This document shows, piece after piece, positions 17,607 through 26,081 of a stretch of DNA of 64,000 nucleotides. The translations under genes were made by a program, and so were the position numbers. Where the stretch lies: assembly GCA_963751665.1 (NCBI GenBank), contig CAVVVF010000001.1, forward strand, positions 496,001 through 560,000, given 5' to 3'. Origin of the DNA: AC-69 sp963751665. GTDB taxonomy: Bacteria; Actinomycetota; UBA4738; HRBIN12. The notes under the pieces were generated by a model. That model did not search any database and was not told where the DNA came from. It saw only the letters and a list, made by a program, of their open reading frames with translations. How positions within the stretch are numbered: position 1 is the first letter of the stretch; every line of letters starts with the position of its first letter.

Positions 17607-17723
17607 TCATCCCAGGACCCGGACCGCGAGCAGCCCGAGGGCCACGTAGACGGCCATCGTCGCGGCCGACAACAACAGCAGTTGGAGGCTCTGGCCGACC
17701 TCCCGTGACAGCGGTCCCTTCAT
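17607..17723 (-). CDS. Unrecognised 38-aa single-helix membrane peptide between mraZ and rsmH
   Basis: A 39-codon frame starting MKGPLSREVGQSLQ, with one hydrophobic segment (about residues 13-36, rich in Leu, Ala and Val) and a short charged N-terminus, ending VRVLG. Its ATG overlaps the mraZ stop in the same ATGA arrangement used throughout the cluster. Its stop lies 10 nt before the rsmH GTG, so it fits exactly between the two genes with no spare sequence. This architecture is the main evidence that it is translated. No family was recognised; a divisome or membrane-associated role is inferred only from position. Confidence 0.65.
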   Translation of the reverse strand: MKGPLSREVGQSLQLLLLSAATMAVYVALGLLAVRVLG

Positions 17724-18154
17724 CGATCGCCTCCTGCATCGAGCGTCCCCGCCTGGTACGCGCCACCATGCGTCTGCTCGTAACGATCGTGGGCGGTGCG
17801 GTCCCAGACCTCCATCCGGTCGTAGACCCCCACGATCACGGCCTCCTTGCCGATACCGACCTCGCCTCGCAGCTTCTGGGGAATCAGCAGCCGGCCCTGG
17901 GCGTCCAGCTCAATCGGCTCGGCCTTGCCGAAGAACATCCGGGCATAGGCCCGGGCCTTCGCATCGGACAACGGGCGGCCCCTGACCTCGCCGGCCCGGG
18001 CCTCCCACTCGGCCTTGGGGAAGCAGAACAGACAGCCGTCCTGCCCCAATGTCAGGATCGCGCCATCGGCGAACACTGCGCGGAACCGGGCGGGCAGGCT
18101 GATCCTGCCCTTGGGGTCCAGCTGATAGCTGTGCGTGCCGAGCAGTTCGGCCAC
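17720..18154 (-). CDS. mraZ: Transcriptional regulator MraZ
   Basis: 144 aa DNA-binding protein with two SpoVT/AbrB-like half domains. Members form ring-shaped oligomers and repress their own dcw operon by binding GTGG-type repeats. LDPKGRISLPARFR (about residues 11-24) and LDAQGRLLIPQKLR (second repeat) are the duplicated motifs. GTG at 18154 is chosen because a GGGGAGGA ribosome binding site lies 5 nt upstream; longer in-frame starts would cross the promoter. First gene of the dcw operon, 19 nt downstream of four GTGG boxes that probably form its own operator. Confidence 0.95.
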   Translation of the reverse strand: MAELLGTHSYQLDPKGRISLPARFRAVFADGAILTLGQDGCLFCFPKAEWEARAGEVRGRPLSDAKARAYARMFFGKAEPIELDAQGRLLIPQKLRGEVGIGKEAVIVGVYDRMEVWDRTAHDRYEQTHGGAYQAGTLDAGGDR

Positions 18155-18172
18155 GCGTCCTCCCCTTCTCCT

Positions 18173-18208
18173 CCACAGAGCTCCACTCTTATGCCACTGG
18201 CGCTCCAC
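18173..18208 (-). promoter_or_regulatory. Putative MraZ operator: four GTGG boxes at 11/11/10-bp spacing
   Basis: On the minus strand GTGG occurs at 18208-18205, 18197-18194, 18186-18183 and 18176-18173, three of the four followed by A and one by C. Known MraZ operators are runs of GTGG-type direct repeats about 10 bp apart in the mraZ promoter. The boxes here overlap the promoter spacer, straddle the -10 and reach into the leader, so binding would block RNA polymerase. The role is inferred from position and spacing. Confidence 0.7.
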
Positions 18209-18216
18209 CAAGTCAA
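18188..18216 (-). promoter_or_regulatory. Sigma-70-type promoter of the dcw operon (PmraZ)
   Basis: Minus strand: -35 TTGACT (18216-18211), 17-nt spacer, -10 CATAAG (18193-18188). Predicted transcription start is near 18180, giving a leader of about 26 nt before the mraZ GTG. It is the best canonical promoter seen in the window and is overlaid by the GTGG repeat array. Confidence 0.65.
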
Positions 18217-18318
18217 GGGTCGAGGACGGTGAAAACCCGCCACAGGGGCCCTTTCGGAGTGGAAGGAGAGGGATGCCGAGGGATCAGGAGCCGGACCGGT
18301 CGACGGCGCGGCGGCCGG

Positions 18319-18801
18319 CTAGGCCAGGAAGGGCTCCCACTCGGGATCCAGACGACCGAGCGACAGCCGGAACCCGTCGGCGGGAGCGAAGGGCCGGCGC
18401 AGGAGGCGCAGCCCGGCGTCCTCGGGCCTGCGGTTCTCCTTCCTGGAGTTGCAGCGGCGGCATGCCGCGACCACGTTCTCCCAGGTGTGTTCCCCGCCCC
18501 GCGACCGAGGCACCACGTGATCCAGGTTCTCCGCCGCGGCGCCGCAGTACTGGCAGGACCAGCCGTCCCTGGCGAAGACGGCCCGCCTTGTGAGGGGGGC
18601 CTGAGCCCGGTACGGCACCTTGACGAAGTACCGGAGCCGGAGCACCGACGGGGCCTCGATCTCGTAGCGCTCGGAGCGGAAGATCATCCCGTTGGACACG
18701 ATGACCTCGGCCTTGTCCTTGAGGACGAGCACCACCGCCCTCCTGGCCGTCACGACCGCCAGAGGCTGGTGGGACGCGTTGAGGACGAGCGCTCTTCCCA
18801 T
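18319..18801 (-). CDS. HNH endonuclease
   Basis: 160 aa. An HNH nuclease domain occupies about residues 80-135: CQYCGAAAENLDHVVP supplies the first CxxC pair and the histidine, SRGGEHTWENVVAACRRCN supplies the N/H and the second CxxC. The N-terminal half (MGRALVLNASHQPLAVV) matches the stand-alone HNH family common near core genes in actinobacteria; these are not associated with introns or inteins. Function in the cell is unknown. It reads in the same direction as dcw but has its own gap. A TATACT box lies about 15 nt upstream of the ATG. Confidence 0.85.
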   Translation of the reverse strand: MGRALVLNASHQPLAVVTARRAVVLVLKDKAEVIVSNGMIFRSERYEIEAPSVLRLRYFVKVPYRAQAPLTRRAVFARDGWSCQYCGAAAENLDHVVPRSRGGEHTWENVVAACRRCNSRKENRRPEDAGLRLLRRPFAPADGFRLSLGRLDPEWEPFLA

Positions 18802-19144
18802 GCGGGACCTGCGGCGAGTATAGCGAGCGGACCCCTGGAATCCGCCCGAGGTGCTTGAATCGGCCAAATCGCAGGGTTGTAATCCGGCCGAAGGCGGCGG
18901 GTGGATCGTGTCCGAGGGATCAGGACGCCTGAAGTAGCGAACAAGGGGCCGCGCGGGGCGTCCAGCAGCTCGGGTCGGACCGCCCCCGCCTTCGTTCGTC
19001 CCCTGTCCCCTACGTCGGCCCTGTCGATGGCAAGTTCCGAAGAGCCCCCGAGCCCAGAGCTCCCGGCGGGGTGGAACGGGCCGGCGCCTTCGGTCGGTCG
19101 AACGAAGGAACCGGGGGCCGTCCGGCCGCGTACACCCCGGTAAG
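18802..19144. other. Divergent intergenic region between HNH gene and moxR
   Basis: 343 nt, GC-rich. Minus strand TATACT at 18822-18817 is a candidate -10 for the HNH gene, with no matching -35 at 16-19 nt. Nothing convincing was found for the plus-strand moxR promoter, and no RNA gene or repeat was recognised. Short open frames here have no plausible start signals. Confidence 0.4.
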
Positions 19145-20146
<1,002 letters not shown>

Positions 20147-20149
20147 CCC

Positions 20150-21388
20150 GTGCCCTCCGGGCGCGGCGTGGTGGTGTTCGCCGCCGGCATCGGCCTGTGG
20201 CTCGCCGCACGGGTGGCCGGATCGGCCAGCCTCCACATGGTGGCCGTCGGCCTGGTCGTCCTGCCGTTCGCCGCAGCGCTGTTCGCCCGGTGGAGCCGGT
20301 TCCGGGTTCGGGTCCGGCGCCGCCTGTCCGACCAACGGGTGGCCCCGGGCCAGCGTGTCACCGTGGAGCTCGAGGTGGAGAACGAGTCGCCCGTCTGGAC
20401 CTCCTTCCTTCTGCTCGAGGACCGCATCCCCCGTCCCCTCGGCAGGGCTGCCCGGCTGGTGGTCGCGGGGATCCCGCCGCGAGGCAAGCAGCGCGCCACG
20501 TACACGCTGGCCCCCGAGGTCCGGGGGCGCTATTCGCTCGGGCCGCTCACGGTGGACGTTTCCGACCCCTTCGCCCTGACCAAGCTTCGGATCGGCTTCG
20601 ATCAGCGGGACGACCTCGTCGTGACCCCCGAGATCGAGCGCCTGGAGGCCGGCCCGGCCTCTCCCTTCGGGGGGGCGAGTGGGCTGTCCCTCGCCAAACA
20701 CCTGTTCCGAACGGGCGAGGAGTTCTACACGATGCGCCCGTACCAGGAGGGCGACGACCTCCGCCGCATCCACTGGCCGAGCGTTGCCCGGTCGAATCAG
20801 CTGATGATCCGCCAGGACGAGTCCACTCGTCGGTCCACGGGGGTGATCTTCCTCGACACGCGCGAGCCGGCCGTCGGATCGAGCCACACCCCATGCTTCG
20901 AGAAGTGCGTGTCGGCCGCCGCGTCGACCGGCGCCCTGCTGTCTCGGTACGGCTTCTCCATCCGCCTGGCCACGTCGAACATGCCCCCCACGACGGTCAC
21001 CGAGGACCAGATGCTCGAGGCGCTCGCCGGAGTGGGACACGTGACGTCGAGGGCCCTCTCGGAAGGCCTCACCCGGTTGCGGTCGGTCGCGGCGGGCGAC
21101 ACGACGCTCGTCGTCGTGACCGCCCCGCCGCAACCGACCGAGCTCACCTCGCTGGTCCGCGCGGGCGTCGTGTTCGGACCCAAGCTCGCGATCCTGGTTT
21201 ATCCGATGGACCCGCACGATCTGCCGCCCGACCGGCAGGCCCAGCTGGAGGGTCGGGCGTCGTCGGCTCGCTTGTCCTTGTCCAGATCCGGATGGGAGGT
21301 GCTCGTCCTCCCGCCAACGGGAAGGCTTCGTGACGCATGGCAGCACAGCAGGAACCCACTCCCCGAGCTCACCGGCTCCTCGCGCTAG
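20150..21388 (+). CDS. DUF58 domain-containing membrane protein
   Basis: 412 aa, GTG start. Two hydrophobic segments near the N-terminus (about residues 5-22 and 25-45) are followed by a beta-sandwich region and the DUF58 core with EFYTMRPYQEGDDLRRIHW (about 187-205), the family hallmark, and a VWA-like fold to the C-terminus (GVIFLDTRE as a metal-site-like strand). Usually co-encoded with MoxR and a transglutaminase, as here. The biochemical role is not established. Its end overlaps the next gene by 52 nt. Confidence 0.9.
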   Translation: MPSGRGVVVFAAGIGLWLAARVAGSASLHMVAVGLVVLPFAAALFARWSRFRVRVRRRLSDQRVAPGQRVTVELEVENESPVWTSFLLLEDRIPRPLGRAARLVVAGIPPRGKQRATYTLAPEVRGRYSLGPLTVDVSDPFALTKLRIGFDQRDDLVVTPEIERLEAGPASPFGGASGLSLAKHLFRTGEEFYTMRPYQEGDDLRRIHWPSVARSNQLMIRQDESTRRSTGVIFLDTREPAVGSSHTPCFEKCVSAAASTGALLSRYGFSIRLATSNMPPTTVTEDQMLEALAGVGHVTSRALSEGLTRLRSVAAGDTTLVVVTAPPQPTELTSLVRAGVVFGPKLAILVYPMDPHDLPPDRQAQLEGRASSARLSLSRSGWEVLVLPPTGRLRDAWQHSRNPLPELTGSSR

Positions 21389-23640
21389 GCGCCGTCGGCC
21401 TGCTGGCCGCGGCCACCGCGATCGCCTTCGGCCGCGTGTTCGTCGGCCACGGCGCGACCTGGAAGCTCCTCGCGGCCGGCCTGGCCTCGGTCGCGGTGGG
21501 CGGCCTCCTCGAGCGACGGAGCCTGGTCCTGGCCACCCTGGCCAGCGGGCTGTGCCTCCTGGTGGCGCTGGCGGTGCTGGTCTTCCCCCAGACCACGTGG
21601 GTCGGACTCCCAACCACGGAGACGCTGGGCGCGATCCGCGACGCCCTCGAGCGCGTGGGACAGCAGGCCCGGGTGCAGGTGGCGCCGAGTCTGCCGCTCG
21701 CGCCCCTCCTGCTCGCGGCCGTGACCGCGGTGTGGACCGCGTCGTTCTCCGCCCACGCCTTGGCCATCCGGGCGGGAAGCCCGTTGCTCGCCGTTCTGCC
21801 GTCGGTGGCCCTGGTCGGCTTCGCCGACACCGTGATGCAGGACGGTGCGCGACCCGGATACGCGATCATCCTGCTGTCGGCGGTCCTGTTCGTGTCGTTC
21901 GTCGACGGGATCCGACGCATCCGCCAGTGGGGGCCCGTGTGGGGGCCGCGAGGCAGGCCCCTGTCCGCCGCCACCGGACACGGAGCACGGAGGGTCGCAA
22001 CCCTAGCTGTGGCGGTCTCCGTCCTCGTGCCCGGGATCCTGCCGGGGTTCCGTTCGTTGGCGCTGGTGGACTTCTCCACGGCCGGGGGCAATCAGGTCCA
22101 CATCGACCCGTTCGTGTCGATCAAGGCCCAGCTCCAGCGGCGGGACCCCGTCAACCTCTTCCAGGTCACGTCGGTGGACGCGAGCGGCGACCCCCGGGCC
22201 GCGTACTGGCGCCTGTACGCGCTCGACCAGTTCGACGGGACGACATGGCGGAGCTCGGACCCCGATGGCGAGCAGGGGCAGATCCTTTCGACGCCAGCCA
22301 ACCTCGCGCCGGGCCTGCCGTCCGGCCCGGCGATCGACCAGCGGTACCGGATCCTCACGGACTTCGTGGACCGGTGGCTGCCCATGGCGTATCCGCCGCA
22401 GACCGTGAGCGTGCCGTTCGGCCTCATCCGGTACGACCCCGAGCTCACCGCAGCCGTGGCACCGGACACCTTCGGCGAAGGCTTCGAGTACTCGGTGCGA
22501 TCGCAGCTGGTTTCGCCCACGCCCAAGGAGCTCGACGCGGTCTCCGTCGCGCCCTCGGACCTCCAGGGCATCGGCGTGCCGGATCGCTACACGTTCGTCC
22601 CCGATAACGTCCCCCCCGCCGTGCGACAGATCGCCGAGGCATGGACGGAGGGCGCCACGACTCCTTATCGCAAGGTCCTGGCCATCCAAGAGCACTTCGT
22701 GTCCTCCGGGGCGTTCCGCTACTCGCTCGACGTCCGGCCCCGAGCCGACGCGAACGCGTTGGTGGACTTCCTGACCGGGACCAGGACCGGGTTCTGCCAG
22801 CAGTTCGCCGCGGCGATGGCCATCCTGGTCCGCGAGCTGGGCATCCCGGCCCGGGTGGCCGTGGGCTTCCGGCCTGGATCCCAGTCGGGCGACACGTTCA
22901 CGGTGAGCACCGAGGACGCCCACAGCTGGGTGGAGGTGCTGTTCCCCGGCTACGGGTGGCTCCCGTTCGAGCCGACGCCGGGAGGGTGGAGGAGTCCCCT
23001 GGCTACAGCAGGCTCCTACCTCTCGCCGCAGACGCCGGGGACGTGCCCCCCCTCCCAGCCGGGCTGCGCCGCGGGCGGGGAGACCACCGCCGGGTCCGGG
23101 ACCACGGGTGGGGGCCTGACCGGCAAGCTCCAGCAGGTGGAGTTCTCGGTCCGGGACGAGGGCGGCCGGCGGGGGCGGGGCGGCATCGACGGAACCACCG
23201 TCCCGGGCGCCGGGTATTCGATCCCGTTCCGTCTCCTGTTCCTCGCGCTGCTTGCGCTCGCCGTGCTCCTGCTCGTGACCGTACCTATCGTCAAGGCCGC
23301 CTGGCGAAGGAGGATGATGCACGGCGCCAGGGACCCCGACGCGCTGGTGCTCCGCGCGTACCGGGTGTTCGACGGCGAGGCCGCCGATCTCGGACTGGGC
23401 CGGGCGGATGGGGAGACGCTCACCGAGCACCGCGATCGGCTGACCGCGGTGGTTCGCTTCTCCGACGGTCACCTGGACCGCCTCACCGCGGCGGCCATCC
23501 GGGCGGCCTATTCCGGCCGGTCGACCACCGAGGCCGAAGCGCGAGAGGTCCTGCACGATGCTCGGACGGCGATCCGGGACATCCGCTCCGACGCCGGGTT
23601 GCTGAGACGGCTGCGAGGGGTCTACCGGCCGGGACTGTAG
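21337..23640 (+). CDS. Transglutaminase-like membrane protein (TgpA family, DUF3488/DUF4129)
   Basis: 767 aa. The N-terminal third has about six to seven membrane helices (residues 14-240). A periplasmic transglutaminase core follows with catalytic Cys in GTRTGFCQQFA (about 486), His in TEDAHSWVEV and the downstream acidic residue in PFEPTPGGW. Another membrane helix at about 630-650 and a cytoplasmic DUF4129-like tail complete it. The TgpA architecture plus MoxR and DUF58 neighbours is widespread in actinobacteria; a role in envelope protein crosslinking or turnover is inferred, not shown. The first ATG overlaps DUF58 by 52 nt; a later start is possible. Confidence 0.9.
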   Translation: MAAQQEPTPRAHRLLALGAVGLLAAATAIAFGRVFVGHGATWKLLAAGLASVAVGGLLERRSLVLATLASGLCLLVALAVLVFPQTTWVGLPTTETLGAIRDALERVGQQARVQVAPSLPLAPLLLAAVTAVWTASFSAHALAIRAGSPLLAVLPSVALVGFADTVMQDGARPGYAIILLSAVLFVSFVDGIRRIRQWGPVWGPRGRPLSAATGHGARRVATLAVAVSVLVPGILPGFRSLALVDFSTAGGNQVHIDPFVSIKAQLQRRDPVNLFQVTSVDASGDPRAAYWRLYALDQFDGTTWRSSDPDGEQGQILSTPANLAPGLPSGPAIDQRYRILTDFVDRWLPMAYPPQTVSVPFGLIRYDPELTAAVAPDTFGEGFEYSVRSQLVSPTPKELDAVSVAPSDLQGIGVPDRYTFVPDNVPPAVRQIAEAWTEGATTPYRKVLAIQEHFVSSGAFRYSLDVRPRADANALVDFLTGTRTGFCQQFAAAMAILVRELGIPARVAVGFRPGSQSGDTFTVSTEDAHSWVEVLFPGYGWLPFEPTPGGWRSPLATAGSYLSPQTPGTCPPSQPGCAAGGETTAGSGTTGGGLTGKLQQVEFSVRDEGGRRGRGGIDGTTVPGAGYSIPFRLLFLALLALAVLLLVTVPIVKAAWRRRMMHGARDPDALVLRAYRVFDGEAADLGLGRADGETLTEHRDRLTAVVRFSDGHLDRLTAAAIRAAYSGRSTTEAEAREVLHDARTAIRDIRSDAGLLRRLRGVYRPGL

Positions 23641-23643
23641 GCC

Positions 23644-24126
23644 CTAGCGGCGGGTCTGGGCGTGGGCCGCGGCCTCCCTGAGGCCCCTGACGAACCGGTC
23701 CCGGTCCTCCCGGAACTGGCCCACCTTGACCTCGACCCCCGAGGCGATCTCGTCGATGGCCACGAAGAAGGCCAGCTGGCCTTCGCGGAGGGCGTCCAGG
23801 ACCTCCCCGTTCCGCCTGGCCACCTTGAAGATGCTCACCCCGTCCGTGATGAGCTTGACCTCTGACAGGTGCCGGTCCAGAGCGGCCCGCCGGTTCAGGT
23901 AGTCCCAGGCCCGACGGACCCGCTGGAGCGACATCCCGCCATCGAGGAGCGACTTGACCACCTTCAGGGCGACCAGGTCCCGGAAGGAGTACATCCGCGG
24001 GACCCCCGGCCGTCCGCCCGTTCCCTGGACGGATGGCGTGACGAGCTTGATCTGGTCCCAGTAACGGAGCTGTCGGGGAGTGCAACCGGTGAACTTCGTG
24101 GCCTGATGTGCGGTAAACCCCTCCAT
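23644..24126 (-). CDS. MerR-family transcriptional regulator
   Basis: 160 aa. The N-terminal winged-helix HTH covers about residues 3-75 (CTPRQLRYWDQIKLVTP, then RMYSFRDLVALKVVKSLLDGGMS), followed by a predicted helical linker and a C-terminal domain without metal-binding cysteines, so not a metal-sensing MerR. The ATG at 24126 has GGAGGG 11 nt upstream and is preferred; a GTG at 24159 would add 11 residues. It is convergent with the transglutaminase gene (3-nt gap). Actinobacterial MerR proteins of this type regulate division or metabolism genes, but the target here is unknown. Confidence 0.85.
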   Translation of the reverse strand: MEGFTAHQATKFTGCTPRQLRYWDQIKLVTPSVQGTGGRPGVPRMYSFRDLVALKVVKSLLDGGMSLQRVRRAWDYLNRRAALDRHLSEVKLITDGVSIFKVARRNGEVLDALREGQLAFFVAIDEIASGVEVKVGQFREDRDRFVRGLREAAAHAQTRR

Positions 24127-24343
24127 CCGACGTGCGCCCTCCGACGACTCGTCACCCACCAGCGAACCTGCCAGCCCGTCAGCTCGTCGAGGGGGAAGGT
24201 CCCGACATGCCCATGACGTTCACACCTCGGGGGAAGGTGAGCGTTGTTCTACTGCGACGCGCGGTGTCGTGGCAAGTGCGCAGGATGATCGGGGCGCGCG
24301 GCCGTCGGTTCGTCGGCGCGGCGTGGGTCGATGGTTCAGCGGA

Positions 24344-24718
24344 TCACTGCGGAGGGGGCGGCTCGGAAGGCCCTCGCATGCGACCGGACAGCCGGGCCAG
24401 CAGGGCCGCGATGGAGAACCGCCCCGACTGCTGCATCGCCCGGACCTGGTCCCTGCCGAGCTGTTTCAGGTAGCGGTAGATCAGGAGCGACGAGACCAGC
24501 ATCACGCCGAAGCCGGCGGCGGCGATCCACAGCGACACCGGGAACAGCATCAGCATGATGAAGCCGGCCAGGAACGCGAGCGAGGACCATCGGATACGCC
24601 GGGCCAGGTGGGTGTACAGCGAGGTGCGGGACACGGCCTCGACCAGACGGGGATCCTCCTCGGCCAGCCGTTTCTCGATCTCCTCGAGGATCTGTTGCTC
24701 GTGCTCGGAGAGCGGCAT
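24344..24718 (-). CDS. DUF3040 domain-containing membrane protein
   Basis: 124 aa. DUF3040 proteins are small actinobacterial membrane proteins of unknown function that start MPLSEHEQQILEEIE, as here. A cytoplasmic N-terminal helix precedes two membrane helices (about residues 45-64 and 66-83) and a basic, proline-ended tail. It has its own upstream TATAAT box. Presence supports an actinobacterial origin. No enzymatic residues are apparent. Confidence 0.88.
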   Translation of the reverse strand: MPLSEHEQQILEEIEKRLAEEDPRLVEAVSRTSLYTHLARRIRWSSLAFLAGFIMLMLFPVSLWIAAAGFGVMLVSSLLIYRYLKQLGRDQVRAMQQSGRFSIAALLARLSGRMRGPSEPPPPQ

Positions 24719-24746
24719 CGGCTCCTACCTGTGTACCAGCGATCCC

Positions 24747-24752
24747 ATTATA
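24747..24752 (-). promoter_or_regulatory. Consensus -10 box upstream of DUF3040 gene
   Basis: A perfect TATAAT on the minus strand 29 nt before the ATG at 24718, in an AT-richer stretch of the 146-nt gap. The -35 at 18-nt spacing would be TTCATC, a weak match. The remainder of the gap (24719-24864) holds no gene. Confidence 0.5.
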
Positions 24753-24864
24753 GGAAGGAGAACCTTTCCGGATGAAGGGCCCATTCCCGTGCTAGTCCAT
24801 CGGCGGCCTGGCCGGCGTCCTTCAGTCCTCTGCGATCACGGCTTCGGCCGGCCGGATCCGCCGC

Positions 24865-26067
24865 TCAGCGGGGTCGCCGGTCGATGAGGGTGGCCGGGCC
24901 GGCGGCCCCCCGTCCGAACCGCCGCTCGATCCGGTCCACGGCCCGCTCCACGTCGCGCCACCGTTCTCCCCGGAGCAACGCCAGCTGCTCGGCCCCCGCG
25001 GGCAAGAGCCCGGTGGCCGCCACGCCCAGCAATCGCACACGCCGGCGCGCGCCGGGCAGGCCCCGGTACAGCTCGGATGCCACCTGGTACAGGTCGGCCG
25101 CCACGTCGGTGGGCGCCGGCAGCGTCCGGGACCGGGTGAGGGTGGTGAAGTTCGCCAACCGGACCTTGAGGACCACCGTCCGGGCCCGGTAGCCGTCCTT
25201 CCGCAATCGCGAGGCCACCCGATGGGACAGAGCTAGGGCCTCGCGCAACAGATCCTCCTCGGCATCGAGGTCGACGTCGAAGGTCTCCTCGTGGGAGACG
25301 GACTTCGGTGATTCGTAGGGGACGACCGGGCGCCCATCGATCCCCCGCGACAGGTCGTGGAGGTCCCGGGCGTGTTGGTCGCCGATGAGGCGAGCGAGCA
25401 CCGCCGGCGGGGTCCGGGCCAGGTCGCCCACGGTCTTCACCCCGAGGCGACCGAGGGTCTCGACCGTCTTCTCCCCCACCCCCCACAGCGCCCGGGCCGG
25501 AAGTGGCTCGAGGAACGCGGTGACCTCGTCGTCTCGGACCACCACGAGCCCGTCGGGCTTTGCCTGCCGTGACGCCAGCTTGGCCAGGAGCTTGTTGGGG
25601 GCGACGCCCACCGAGCAGGTCACGCCGACCTCGGACCGGACCTCCCGGCGGACCCGTTCGGCGATCTCCTCCGGGGGGCCGAAAAGCAGGACGGCCCCCG
25701 CGACGTCGAGGAAGGCCTCGTCCAGGGCGATGGGCTCCACCTCGGGGGTCACCGAGAGGAGGACCTCGCGGAACCGGTTGGAGTGGGCCCGGTAGGACTC
25801 GAAGTCCGGAGGAAGGAAGACCGTGTCGGGGCACAGGCGCCGGGCCCGCACCGCGGGCATGGCGTTTCGGATGCCGAAGGCTCGGGCCTCGTACGAGGCG
25901 GACATCACCACGCCACGCGAGCCGGCCCCTCCCACCACCACCGGCCTGCCGGCGAGCGACGGATCCTTCTGGACCTCCACCGAGGCGTAGAAGGCGTCGA
26001 GGTCGGCGTGGAGGACGGGCTCGGGGGCCCGGGTCCTTCGGTCCGGCTTCGTCGTCGGTTCGGTCAT
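24865..26067 (-). CDS. dinB: DNA polymerase IV (Y-family, DinB)
   Basis: 400 aa translesion polymerase. The catalytic carboxylates are intact: LHADLDAFYASVE near the N-terminus and LDEAFLDVAG (about residues 110-120). SVGVAPNKLLAKLAS and the helix-hairpin-helix GVGEKTVETLGRLGV follow, then the little-finger domain. QLALL near the C-terminus is a plausible degenerate beta-clamp-binding motif. It is an active-site-intact DinB rather than an ImuB, which lacks these residues. Two starts are possible: ATG 26067 (GAGAGG upstream) or ATG 26088, which would overlap dnaE2 by 7 nt. Last gene of the LexA-box operon. Confidence 0.93.
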   Translation of the reverse strand: MTEPTTKPDRRTRAPEPVLHADLDAFYASVEVQKDPSLAGRPVVVGGAGSRGVVMSASYEARAFGIRNAMPAVRARRLCPDTVFLPPDFESYRAHSNRFREVLLSVTPEVEPIALDEAFLDVAGAVLLFGPPEEIAERVRREVRSEVGVTCSVGVAPNKLLAKLASRQAKPDGLVVVRDDEVTAFLEPLPARALWGVGEKTVETLGRLGVKTVGDLARTPPAVLARLIGDQHARDLHDLSRGIDGRPVVPYESPKSVSHEETFDVDLDAEEDLLREALALSHRVASRLRKDGYRARTVVLKVRLANFTTLTRSRTLPAPTDVAADLYQVASELYRGLPGARRRVRLLGVAATGLLPAGAEQLALLRGERWRDVERAVDRIERRFGRGAAGPATLIDRRPR

Positions 26068-26081
26068 GGCCCTCTCGCCGA

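Noticed and set aside
18319..18801. HNH endonuclease as part of a mobile intron, intein or restriction system
   Set aside because: No intron or intein borders, no methyltransferase, and base composition like its neighbours; it fits the stand-alone HNH family.
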